5,215 bases of DNA from Candidatus Dormiibacterota bacterium (GCA_003135035.1 PLDE01000079.1:6758-11972), one strand, 5' to 3'. Shown: positions 1 to 5,215, numbered from the stretch's first letter. Notes: generated by a model not told the origin, from the letters alone. Numbers and translations: made by a program.

Positions 1-666
1 ACCACCGACCACATCTCCCCCGCCGGGGCGATCGCCGCAAGCAGTCCTGCCGGCGAGTACCTGCAGTCGCTCGATGTGGCCCCCCAGGAGTTCAACAGCT
101 ACGGCTCGCGTCGGGGCAACCACGAGGTCATGATCCGGGGTACCTTCGCCAACGTCCGCCTGCGCAATCAGCTCGCGGGCGGCAAGGAGGGTTGGTTCAC
201 CGCCCACCAGCCCGACGGCGAGCCCACCACCATTTACGACGCCTCCGTTCGCTATCGCGAAGAGGGGGTGCCGCTGCTGGTCATCGGCGGCAAGGAGTAC
301 GGGTCCGGCAGCTCCCGGGACTGGGCCGCCAAGGGGACGGTTCTCCTCGGTGTCCGAGCGGTCCTCGCCGAGAGCTTCGAGCGGATCCACCGCAGCAACC
401 TGGTCGGCATGGGCGTCCTCCCGATTCAGTTCTTGGCGGGTGAATCGGCCTCAAGCCTGGGGCTGGACGGGACCGAATCCTACTCGATAGCCGATCTCGA
501 TCAGGCGTTGAAGCCGCGCGCCCAGCTGAAGTTGACTGTGACCGACGGACAGGGCCAGACGCGAGAGGTGGCCGTGACGGCGCGGGTGGACAGCCAGAAC
601 GAAGTGGAGTACCTCCGCCATGGCGGGGTTCTGCAACTGGTGCTGCGTCAGTTCCTCGCGGAATAG
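1..666 (+). CDS. acnA: Aconitate hydratase (AcnA), C-terminal part, cut by left window edge
   Basis: Aconitase interconverts citrate and isocitrate through cis-aconitate in the cytoplasmic TCA cycle, using a 4Fe-4S cluster. The frame is open from base 1, so the coding region starts upstream; the GTG at 76 is internal. The 221 visible residues are the C-terminal swivel domain. They begin with the family motif TTDHISPAG (1-9), then [14 protein letters not shown] (about 31-44) and [17 protein letters not shown] (96-112). The Ser-Ser-Arg of that last motif matches the active-site Ser642/Arg644 region of mitochondrial aconitase. The C-terminal [11 protein letters not shown] is also typical. The three cluster cysteines lie upstream and cannot be checked. 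Full bacterial AcnA is about 900 residues, so roughly three quarters is missing. Nothing looks broken here. The next gene starts 8 bases after the TAG stop, which suggests co-transcription. IRP-like AcnA and 2-methylcitrate-dehydrating AcnD relatives share these motifs, so the exact subtype is less certain than the family. Confidence 0.96.
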   Translation, partial: TTDHISPAGAIAASSPAGEYLQSLDVAPQEFNSYGSRRGNHEVMIRGTFANVRLRNQLAGGKEGWFTAHQPDGEPTTIYDASVRYREEGVPLLVIGGKEYGSGSSRDWAAKGTVLLGVRAVLAESFERIHRSNLVGMGVLPIQFLAGESASSLGLDGTESYSIADLDQALKPRAQLKLTVTDGQGQTREVAVTARVDSQNEVEYLRHGGVLQLVLRQFLAE

Positions 667-670
667 GCGG
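665..670 (+). promoter_or_regulatory. Ribosome binding site supporting the GTG start at 675
   Basis: AGGCGG lies 4 bases before the GTG at 675 and overlaps the TAG stop of acnA (664-666). It supports this start and suggests ribosomes finishing acnA may re-initiate on the dehydrogenase gene. Spacing is slightly short, so the site is moderate rather than strong. Confidence 0.45.
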
Positions 671-674
671 TTCG

Positions 675-1712
675 GTGCCGTCCGTCCACGTCGCGTCACC
701 GGTGGAACGAGTCCTGCACGGACGCGGCGCGGCGGCGGCTCTTCCCGAGGAGTTGGACCGCCTGGAGAGGTCCCGGGTGATGGTGGTGAGCTCGGCCACG
801 CTGGCTTCCCAGACTCCCGTGATCTCAGAGCTGGAGCGGGCGCTGGGATCGCGGCACCTGGCGACCTTCCAGGGGCTGAGCCAACACACCCCGGAGAGCG
901 CCGTAAGTGAGCTGGCTCACCTACTCAGCGAGCATCATGCCGACGCGGTAGTGAGCGTCGGTGGTGGGAGCGTGATCGACGGCTGCAAGGCGGCTCTGCA
1001 CGAGTCCCTCGCCGAGTCGGCAGTTCACGTGGCCCTGCCCACCACGCTCTCCGGGGCGGAGTTCACCCCGAGCGCCGGGGTCACGGACGGTCCCACCCAG
1101 CAGAAGCGGTCGGTCGTCGACCGTCGGACGGCTCCTCGAGTCGTGATCCTCGACCCCCAGATCACCCTGGCCACCCCTTCTGCACTCTGGTTAGGCAGCG
1201 GGATCCGAGCCGTCGATCACGCGATCGAGACCGTCTGGTCCCCGATCCACGACTCCCTCGCTTGCCTGCTCGCCCTGGAGGCAATCCGGGGATTGCGATC
1301 AGCCTTGCCATCCTGCCGGCGCGATCCCGCGGATGTCGATGCCCGAGAACATGCCCAGATCGCCTCTTGGTGGGCGGGCCTGGGGCTGGCGTCGGTGCCG
1401 ATGGGCCCGAGTCACTCCTTGGGGAAGTTGCTGGGAGCACCCTTTGGCATCCCCCACGGAATCACCTCGTGCGCCCTCCTGCCGGCAGTCATCCAGGCCA
1501 TCGCTGCAGCCGAGCCGGAGCGAGTTGCTCCCATCGCCGACGCCTTTCAAGTCGGCGCTCCTCAGGACGTTGCCCCCGCCTGCCGCGGGCTGATCTCCGA
1601 GTTGGGCCTACCCACCTCGCTTTCGGAAGCCGGCCTCAGCCGTAGCGACCTCCCCACCTACCTGGAGACGGTGCCCACGGAGTGGCGTGAGGTGGTCCGG
1701 GCCGCCTACTGA
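675..1712 (+). CDS. Iron-type alcohol dehydrogenase family protein, maleylacetate reductase-like
   Basis: This 345-residue protein has the group III (iron-containing) alcohol dehydrogenase fold, and its length fits maleylacetate reductases (about 350) better than classical Fe-ADHs (about 380). The N-terminal dinucleotide-binding half carries VSVGGGSVIDGCKA (93-106), the NAD(P) diphosphate loop. PTTLSGAEFTPSAGVTD (122-138) is the MAR-like substrate/cofactor segment. The helical half has SGIRAVDHAIE (175-185) and a GPSHSLGKLLG...IPHG stretch (244-262). By eye alignment to FucO-type enzymes, His182 and His261 keep two metal-ligand positions, but the other two are Arg178 and Lys251, so normal iron or zinc binding is doubtful. 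The start is GTG at 675, with AGGCGG at 665-670 as ribosome site, overlapping the acnA stop. It is probably transcribed with acnA. The substrate is unknown: maleylacetate reduction is possible by family resemblance, but no ring-cleavage dioxygenase or other aromatic pathway gene is visible. The family call is firm; the specific activity is not. Confidence 0.88.
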   Translation: MPSVHVASPVERVLHGRGAAAALPEELDRLERSRVMVVSSATLASQTPVISELERALGSRHLATFQGLSQHTPESAVSELAHLLSEHHADAVVSVGGGSVIDGCKAALHESLAESAVHVALPTTLSGAEFTPSAGVTDGPTQQKRSVVDRRTAPRVVILDPQITLATPSALWLGSGIRAVDHAIETVWSPIHDSLACLLALEAIRGLRSALPSCRRDPADVDAREHAQIASWWAGLGLASVPMGPSHSLGKLLGAPFGIPHGITSCALLPAVIQAIAAAEPERVAPIADAFQVGAPQDVAPACRGLISELGLPTSLSEAGLSRSDLPTYLETVPTEWREVVRAAY

Positions 1713-1743
1713 CCGCGATCTCCGGCCCGCTCATCCATGTTCT

Positions 1744-1759
1744 CGGTCGGGAGCGACCG
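1744..1759. terminator. Candidate bidirectional terminator hairpin between convergent genes
   Basis: CGGTCG (1744-1749) and CGACCG (1754-1759) form a perfect 6-bp stem around a GGAG loop. The hairpin sits 31 bases after the dehydrogenase stop on the plus strand and directly abuts the stop codon of the minus-strand transporter. Neither strand has a clear U tract after it, so this is not a textbook intrinsic terminator. GC-rich hairpins without U tails are common after genes in high-GC actinobacteria, and the position between two convergent genes is what supports the call. Confidence 0.4.
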
Positions 1760-2680
1760 CTAGGGCTCGGAGATTGGCTCCTCCTCGGTTCGGGGCTCGG
1801 CCAGAAGCGAAGAACTTCGGCGTGGGGCGCTGCCGTGACGGGTGGCCAGGACGGATCCCCCCAGGACCAGAGCAAAGCCTAGGCCGATTCCCAGAGTGAA
1901 GGGCTCGTGGAGCAGGGTGACTCCCAAAGCCACCGCAACCGCTGGATTGACGTAGGTGATCACCGTGGCGCGCACCGGGCCCACCTCGGCGATGAGTGCG
2001 AAGAAGACCAGAAAGGCGAGCGAGGTGCAGATCAGTCCGAGGGCAAGTACGGCCCCAATCACCGATAGCGGGGGCATCTGGGTGGGGCGCTCGATGATCG
2101 CCGCCGGAGCGAAGATGACGGTACAGATGGCAAGTGAGCCACTGACCACGCCGAGGCTGGGCAGATCAGCCAGGCGCCGGGCCAAGATCTGCGGTCCGAG
2201 GGCGTAGCAGAAGACCACCACGGCCATTTCCACCATCGCGAGCGCAGTGATGTGACCCAAGTCGAAACCAAGCACGGCTGCCACCCCGGCGATTCCCAAC
2301 AGCAGGCCGAGCAGTCTGGTCCGGGTCAGCCGCTCCTGGGTCCCGCTGACGCGGAGGATGAGGACTCCCACCAGGGGAACAGCCGTCACCAGTAACCCAG
2401 AGAGAGAGCTTGAAATACGCGTCTCCGCGTCCGAGAGCAGGAACCAGGCGACCGCGATCTCGACCAGTGAATAGACCAGGAGAGGACGCCACCTGGCCAG
2501 GATCGGACGAATCTGGCCGCGCCCCAGGGCGACCGGAAGAAGCAGAACCGTACCGATCAAGGTGCGGCCAAAGACCAGGTCGGCCGGGGCCAGGTGACGC
2601 ACCGCGACTTTGATCAGTAGATAGGGGATGCCCCAGATAAGGCACATGGCTCCGAACAGCAGCCATCCCCGGCGAGTCAT
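1760..2680 (-). CDS. EamA/DMT-superfamily membrane transporter (RhaT/RarD-like permease)
   Basis: This 306-residue inner-membrane protein has about ten hydrophobic helices (near 6-24, 33-52, 66-83, 89-109, 123-139, 146-162, 173-193, 205-228, 236-256 and 262-280). They are arranged as two tandem EamA halves (about 7-137 and 148-279). The first helix has the family-like CLIWGIPYLLIK. The second half ends with VNPAVAVALGVTLLHEPF (244-261), matching the conserved EamA 'NP...A...G....E' helix pair. The C-terminal tail (282-306) is cytoplasmic-like, rich in Arg/Ser then Glu/Pro. EamA proteins are drug/metabolite transporters that export amino acids or other small metabolites; the substrate cannot be read from sequence. 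The ATG at 2680 is preceded, on its own strand, by GGAGAGGG at a good distance. It is transcribed towards the dehydrogenase gene and away from the 75-residue ORF, so it is likely a single-gene unit. Confidence 0.92.
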   Translation of the reverse strand: MTRRGWLLFGAMCLIWGIPYLLIKVAVRHLAPADLVFGRTLIGTVLLLPVALGRGQIRPILARWRPLLVYSLVEIAVAWFLLSDAETRISSSLSGLLVTAVPLVGVLILRVSGTQERLTRTRLLGLLLGIAGVAAVLGFDLGHITALAMVEMAVVVFCYALGPQILARRLADLPSLGVVSGSLAICTVIFAPAAIIERPTQMPPLSVIGAVLALGLICTSLAFLVFFALIAEVGPVRATVITYVNPAVAVALGVTLLHEPFTLGIGLGFALVLGGSVLATRHGSAPRRSSSLLAEPRTEEEPISEP

Positions 2681-2895
2681 TTACGTCCCTCTCCATCAGC
2701 CGATTGCGAGCCGCTCGGACGGGTAGTTGTGACCGTCGACGTCGTCCTCTGAGGCTAACTGCCAGGCGCCCGGGCCGACCCTCCGATATTCGCACCTGAC
2801 CACCGCGACGCCCGACCGAGTGCCATCGACGGCTTTCTAAACTGGGGAGCAGATACGACCCGGCTACCTCCCCGGATCCGTAGCAGGAGCCCCGT
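2681..2895. promoter_or_regulatory. Divergent intergenic region between transporter and small ORF
   Basis: This 215-bp gap must hold start signals for both directions. On the plus strand TAAACT (2838-2843) is a possible -10 box, with no good -35. On the minus strand TAGCCT (2757-2752) is a possible -10, also with a poor -35. Two overlapping 8-bp palindromes, CGTCGACG (2734-2741) and CGACGTCG (2737-2744), lie between that minus-strand box and the transporter start, where a repressor could act. A third palindrome, GCCCGGGC, is at 2768-2775. All are weak single observations in GC-rich DNA. I see no ORF, RNA gene or riboswitch here. Confidence 0.35.
2885..2889 (+). promoter_or_regulatory. Ribosome binding site for the 75-residue ORF
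   Basis: AGGAG lies 6 bases before the ATG at 2896, which is near-ideal spacing. It is the main reason to treat this small ORF as a translated gene rather than a chance reading frame. Confidence 0.6.
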
Positions 2896-3123
2896 ATGCC
2901 AACCGAGCGTGAGTCCGCCATCCCGACCCCGGAATGCACCGTTCTGGGCCAGGTGGCCAAGCGGGAGTGGCCAATGGTGGGTGAGGCGAAGCGACGCCCC
3001 GGTCTGAGTGCCCGGCACGTCTGCGCCGAGGCCGGGCGCGACGCCGCCTCTGGCGACGACCAACTGGGCGCGGTCTACGCGGCCATCCTGAGGAGCGAGG
3101 AGCGGATCTCGTTGGAGTCGTAG
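2896..3123 (+). CDS. Small protein of unknown function (75 residues)
   Basis: I do not recognise this protein. It starts with ATG after a strong AGGAG site and uses mostly G/C third positions, like true genes nearby, so it is probably translated. It is soluble and charged, with no signal peptide or membrane helix. A polar N-terminus is followed by a basic/Trp stretch (about 22-34, KREWPMVGEAKRR) and a likely C-terminal helix (about 54-72) with Asp-Asp, Tyr and alternating Arg/Glu. Its two cysteines (14 and 44) are not in a metal-binding pattern. The TAG stop at 3121-3123 is followed in the same frame by the DUF347 membrane-protein ORF, so it could be a coupled upstream gene, a leader, or the front part of an interrupted longer frame. 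It diverges from the transporter gene. No function is proposed. Confidence 0.55.
   Translation: MPTERESAIPTPECTVLGQVAKREWPMVGEAKRRPGLSARHVCAEAGRDAASGDDQLGAVYAAILRSEERISLES
3114..3117 (+). promoter_or_regulatory. Ribosome binding site inside the end of the small ORF
   Basis: GGAG at 3114-3117 lies 6 bases before TTG 3124 and 9 bases before GTG 3127. It sits within the last codons of the 75-residue ORF, as expected for translational coupling, and favours initiation right after the TAG. It does not separate the two adjacent start codons. Confidence 0.4.
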
Positions 3124-3126
3124 TTG

Positions 3127-4005
3127 GTGCGAGGTTCAGGTTCCGACCGAGATCATCGGAGGGACGCTGTCAGCGCCACTTTACGACCAGACGATTCCCG
3201 GTCGCACAATCGGCGAACTGAGTCGCCCAAGGTCCCTCGCATAAGCGCCTACTTTTGGCTGGTCAAGATCCTGACCACAGCGATGGGCGAGGCGACGGCG
3301 GACTACTTTGACCACCAGCTTCTCCCCGTGATCGCGGTTGTCATCGCAGGAGTTGCCCTCCTCGCCGCCCTGGCTTGGCAATTCTCCCTAGCTCGATTTT
3401 CCGCGTGGTCCTACTGGCTGGTGGTGGCGCTGGTAGCGGTCTTTGGCACCATGGCTGCCGACGGACTGCACTACGAGTTAGGTCTGCCCTACATCGTGAC
3501 GACGCCCTTTCTCTTAGCAATCCTGGCCGGAGTCTTCGCGGCCTGGTATCGAACCGAGAAGACTCTCTCGATTCACACCATCTCCACGCCGCGCCGTGAG
3601 GCCTTCTACTGGGTAACCGTGATGGCCACCTTCGCTCTGGGCACGGCCGCCGGTGACCTGACCGCGACCACGGTGGGTTTGGGGTATCTCGGTTCAGCTG
3701 TCCTTTTCGCGGTAGCGATCACTCTGCCGGGACTCGCTTACTGGAAGCTCCATAGCAATCCCATCCTGGCATTTTGGATCGCCTACATCTTGACTCGCCC
3801 CTTGGGGGCATCGGTGGCAGACTGGATGGGCTTGCCTCGGCTGATCGGCGGCCTGGGGTGGGGTCGCGGCACAGTTAGTCTCATCTTTGCCGTGGCGATC
3901 GTGAGCCTGGTTGCCTATCTGGCGCTGACCCGAAGGGACGATCCCGGTCACGGAGTGGACCCCGCTGCCAGCGAAATGGAGCTCTTCAGCGGGGAGGATG
4001 GCTAA
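3127..4005 (+). CDS. DUF347/COG4705 four-repeat integral membrane protein
   Basis: This is an uncharacterised membrane protein of the DUF347 repeat family (PF03988, COG4705); no reaction or substrate is established. Numbered from GTG 3127 (292 residues), it shows four copies of a repeat, each built around G-x-x-x-[AG]-D: GEATAD (54-59), GTMAAD (107-112), GTAAGD (172-177) and GASVAD (227-232). About eight hydrophobic helices lie near 40-60, 65-86, 94-114, 123-141, 158-178, 187-206, 212-234 and 248-268. Family-typical pieces are KVPRISAYFWLVKI (35-48), GDLTATTVGLGYL (176-188) and ILTRPLGASVADW (221-233). The start is uncertain. Only TTG 3124 and GTG 3127 precede the first repeat in frame, giving a polar 34-residue extension, longer than I would expect for the family and with poor third-position GC. 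The C-terminal tail is acidic. It lies directly after the small ORF in the same frame. Confidence 0.88.
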   Translation: MRGSGSDRDHRRDAVSATLRPDDSRSHNRRTESPKVPRISAYFWLVKILTTAMGEATADYFDHQLLPVIAVVIAGVALLAALAWQFSLARFSAWSYWLVVALVAVFGTMAADGLHYELGLPYIVTTPFLLAILAGVFAAWYRTEKTLSIHTISTPRREAFYWVTVMATFALGTAAGDLTATTVGLGYLGSAVLFAVAITLPGLAYWKLHSNPILAFWIAYILTRPLGASVADWMGLPRLIGGLGWGRGTVSLIFAVAIVSLVAYLALTRRDDPGHGVDPAASEMELFSGEDG

Positions 4006-4031
4006 CCACGTGGTCATGGACCGAGCTGGTT

Positions 4032-4047
4032 GGCGCCCGGAGGCGCT
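4032..4047 (+). terminator. Weak candidate terminator hairpin after the DUF347 gene
   Basis: GCGCC (4033-4037) pairs with GGCGC (4042-4046) around CGGA, extended by a G-T wobble at 4032/4047. A pyrimidine-rich TCCTCTTC follows. It sits 26 bases after the DUF347 stop and before the amidohydrolase start. The stem is short, so it may only attenuate transcription. It also covers the region just after the alternative TTG start at 4030, arguing mildly against that start. Confidence 0.25.
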
Positions 4048-4082
4048 CCTCTTCACCTCGACGATTACCAGTCGCCCCATGC

Positions 4083-4087
4083 GAGGA
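4083..4087 (+). promoter_or_regulatory. Ribosome binding site deciding the amidohydrolase start at 4096
   Basis: GAGGA lies 8 bases before ATG 4096, ideal spacing. The same bases abut or overlap ATG 4087, too close to serve that codon, and no good site precedes TTG 4030. This favours 4096. Confidence 0.55.
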
Positions 4088-4095
4088 TGTCGGCG

Positions 4096-4902
4096 ATGGC
4101 GAATTTGAGGGTGATCGACACCCACACCCACCCCCAGGTCCATCCCAGCCAGCAGGTAATGGCCGAACCCCATCCAGCCGAGGACTATCTGGCAAGGGTC
4201 GAGGGACTGGGCATCGAACGGGCGGCGGCACTGGTCATTGCTCCCCAAGGAGACCTCGATCTCACCCGCGCTGTGAACAACGCGGTGCTTCAGTTGACCG
4301 AGAGACACCCGGGATTCTTCTTCCCGGTCTGCTCGGTGCATCCCGCCGACGGAGGTCTCGCGCTCGAGGAAATCGACCGGGTCGCAGCCGCCGGCGCGCG
4401 CTGGCTCAAGCTCCACCCCAACACGCAGGACTTTGACGTCGCCGACCCGGCCGTCACCGCCGTGGTACGCAAAGCCGGAGAACTCGGCTTGCCGGTGCTC
4501 TTCGACGCCTATTCACCCTGGGATGCTGGACAGCCGGGCAAGTTCGTCAAGTTGGCGATGGAGGTGCCCGAGGCGAAGCTGATCCTGGCCCATGGGCACG
4601 GGCCTGGATTCTCGGCGCTGCTGGTTTACGAGATTCTCGCGCGCTACCCGTGGTGGCCTCGCCAGGTCTGGGTCGACATCTCGGCAACCTCGCCCCTGCT
4701 AGCCGACGGTCCCTACGTGGAGCAGTTCGTCTGGGTGCTCCGCAAGGTGGGCCTCGACCGGATCCTCTTCGGCAGCGACTATCCCCTCTACGACCCGCGC
4801 GCTGCCCTAGACGCTGTGAAGGGGTTTGGACTCAACGACGATGAGCTGCGAGCGGTGCTTCATGACAATGCCGCCGCCCTCTTGGATGGCCAGCCTAGTT
4901 GA
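4096..4902 (+). CDS. Amidohydrolase family (PF04909-type) metal-dependent hydrolase
   Basis: This 268-residue cytoplasmic TIM-barrel protein belongs to the amidohydrolase superfamily, in which metal-bound water hydrolyses C-N or C-O bonds, or decarboxylation occurs as in the ACMSD branch. The first strand has VIDTHTH, with His10 and His12 as the HxH metal pair. LKLHP (104-108) is the fourth-strand motif. LILAHGHGPG (162-171) supplies His166/His168. ILFGSDYPLYDP (223-234) holds the final-strand Asp228. In the fifth-strand position, where many relatives have a metal-binding His, this protein reads PVLFDAYSP with Asp137; this may be a subgroup trait. A small-molecule hydrolase or decarboxylase is inferred, substrate unknown. 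The start at 4096 is chosen because GAGGA precedes it at 8 bases and the protein then begins just before the first barrel strand. ATG 4087 and TTG 4030 remain possible and would add 3 or 22 residues. It lies 90 bases after the DUF347 gene, so shared transcription is uncertain. Confidence 0.9.
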   Translation: MANLRVIDTHTHPQVHPSQQVMAEPHPAEDYLARVEGLGIERAAALVIAPQGDLDLTRAVNNAVLQLTERHPGFFFPVCSVHPADGGLALEEIDRVAAAGARWLKLHPNTQDFDVADPAVTAVVRKAGELGLPVLFDAYSPWDAGQPGKFVKLAMEVPEAKLILAHGHGPGFSALLVYEILARYPWWPRQVWVDISATSPLLADGPYVEQFVWVLRKVGLDRILFGSDYPLYDPRAALDAVKGFGLNDDELRAVLHDNAAALLDGQPS

Positions 4903-4931
4903 GCCGCGGGGACGCCAAGGCGATCGCGGTT
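4902..4931 (+). terminator. Candidate terminator hairpin directly after the amidohydrolase stop
   Basis: CCGCG (4904-4908) pairs with CGCGG (4925-4929), extendable with A4902-T4931 and a G-T wobble. An inner CGCC (4913-4916)/GGCG (4919-4922) pairing sits within the loop. It begins at the last base of the TGA stop, a usual place for a terminator. No run of T follows, so termination strength is unknown. A second small hairpin, GCCC-GAC-GGGC (5006-5016), lies further down the same gap. Confidence 0.35.
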
Positions 4932-5060
4932 GACCATGAGAAGCGCCCCAACCTGAACCTTTGAGCGAGCGGTATCGTCACTCAGAGCAGATCCCCTAAG
5001 GCGGGGCCCGACGGGCGACGTTCTCAGCCTGCCACTCGGCTCTCGAGATCGACGGGCCTC

Positions 5061-5089
5061 TTGCTGTGCGTGCAGCACCGCTGTAGCCT
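5061..5089 (+). promoter_or_regulatory. Candidate sigma-70-like promoter for the AIM24-family gene
   Basis: TTGCTG (5061-5066) and TAGCCT (5084-5089) are separated by exactly 17 bases, fitting -35 and -10 boxes of a primary sigma factor. Transcription would start near 5096, leaving a leader of about 30 bases that contains the ribosome site at 5111-5117. Position and spacing are good; the -10 match is partial. With the hairpin after 4902, it suggests that the AIM24 gene is its own transcription unit. Confidence 0.45.
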
Positions 5090-5110
5090 TCAAGTCATCG
5101 ACGAACGTTG

Positions 5111-5117
5111 GGAGGGG
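5111..5117 (+). promoter_or_regulatory. Strong ribosome binding site for the AIM24-family start
   Basis: GGAGGGG lies 8 bases before the ATG at 5126. It is one of the strongest Shine-Dalgarno matches in the window and fixes the start of a gene of which only 30 codons are visible. Confidence 0.65.
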
Positions 5118-5125
5118 ACTCGAGA

Positions 5126-5215
5126 ATGACGGTAGCTAACAAGATCGTCGGTACCGCCGACCAGATGGTGATCTGCCAGCTGGAAGCCGGCCAAACTGTC
5201 TATGCCGAAGAAGGG
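5126..5215 (+). CDS. AIM24-family protein (TIGR00266-like), N-terminal fragment cut by right edge
   Basis: Only the first 30 residues are visible; the frame is open to the last base. IVGTADQMVICQLEAGQTVY (7-26) followed by AEEG resembles the start of AIM24/TIGR00266 proteins, which begin with a beta strand ending in 'v.L.pGe.v.ae.G'. These are beta-rich trimeric proteins; the mitochondrial member is linked to inner-membrane organisation, and bacterial roles are not established. The ATG is well supported by GGAGGGG upstream and a plausible promoter. The family call rests on this short match, so it is likely but not certain. Confidence 0.6.
   Translation, partial: MTVANKIVGTADQMVICQLEAGQTVYAEEG

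Noticed and set aside
28..35. GCGATCGC octamer (also at 4920-4927), like the cyanobacterial HIP1 repeat
   Set aside because: Only two copies, one inside aconitase coding sequence; expected occasionally in GC-rich DNA and the genes do not look cyanobacterial.
76..666. GTG at 76 as a true start of a short aconitase-like gene (LeuD-like small subunit)
   Set aside because: The AcnA-specific TTDHISPAG motif lies upstream in the same open frame from base 1, so the gene continues to the left of the window.
281..889. Minus-strand 202-codon frame over the acnA/dehydrogenase junction
   Set aside because: Arg/Pro/Ser-rich translation with no family motif, lying opposite two clearly real genes; a GC-driven shadow.
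2166..2960. Minus-strand 264-codon frame overlapping the transporter
   Set aside because: It is another frame of the transporter DNA, low-complexity and Gly/Arg-rich, while the EamA frame has ten convincing helices.
3694..4416. Minus-strand 240-codon frame across the DUF347 and amidohydrolase genes
   Set aside because: It lies antisense to two recognised proteins, has no motif or ribosome site, and spans their gap by chance.
4860..5093. Minus-strand 77-codon frame in the gap before the AIM24 gene
   Set aside because: TTG start without a ribosome site, overlaps the end of the amidohydrolase, and no recognisable protein features.
4903..5125. Possible small RNA or tRNA gene in the gap after the amidohydrolase
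   Set aside because: No tRNA T-loop or cloverleaf could be drawn; only short hairpins, better read as terminator and leader.
1..5215. Defence, toxin-antitoxin, CRISPR or mobile-element system
   Set aside because: No transposase, integrase, nuclease, direct-repeat array or toxin/antitoxin signature was seen on either strand.

Overview
This 5.2 kb window has high GC content, mostly G/C third codon positions, GTG/TTG starts and G-rich Shine-Dalgarno sites. It looks like chromosome from a high-GC bacterium. An environmental actinobacterium or a neighbouring phylum such as Chloroflexota/Dormibacterota is the best guess, made from composition and protein style only. I see no rRNA, tRNA, CRISPR array, insertion sequence, phage gene or transfer gene.

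Layout, left to right. Bases 1-666 (+) are the C-terminal 221 residues of aconitase (AcnA), cut by the left edge. Eight bases later, 675-1712 (+) encodes an iron-type alcohol dehydrogenase fold protein related to maleylacetate reductases, probably co-transcribed with acnA. A short convergent gap (1713-1759) holds a perfect 6-bp GC hairpin that could stop transcription from both sides. On the minus strand, 2680-1760 encodes a ten-helix EamA/DMT-type transporter. A 215-bp divergent region (2681-2895) separates it from a 75-residue plus-strand ORF of unknown function (2896-3123). That ORF ends in TAG, and the next codons in the same frame start a four-repeat DUF347/COG4705 membrane protein (3127-4005). 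After 90 bases comes a PF04909-type amidohydrolase (4096-4902). A 223-bp gap follows with a hairpin just after the stop and a plausible sigma-70-like promoter. The last 30 codons of the window (5126-5215) start an AIM24-family protein, cut by the right edge.

How the genes work together: only acnA and the dehydrogenase look like an operon, combining a TCA-cycle enzyme with an NAD(P)H-linked oxidoreductase of unknown substrate. The small ORF and the DUF347 protein may be translationally coupled. The rest looks like ordinary housekeeping and accessory metabolism. I found no convincing new multi-gene system. The items most worth a second look are the in-frame TAG junction at 3121-3123, the substituted metal-ligand positions in the dehydrogenase, and the unrecognised 75-residue ORF.
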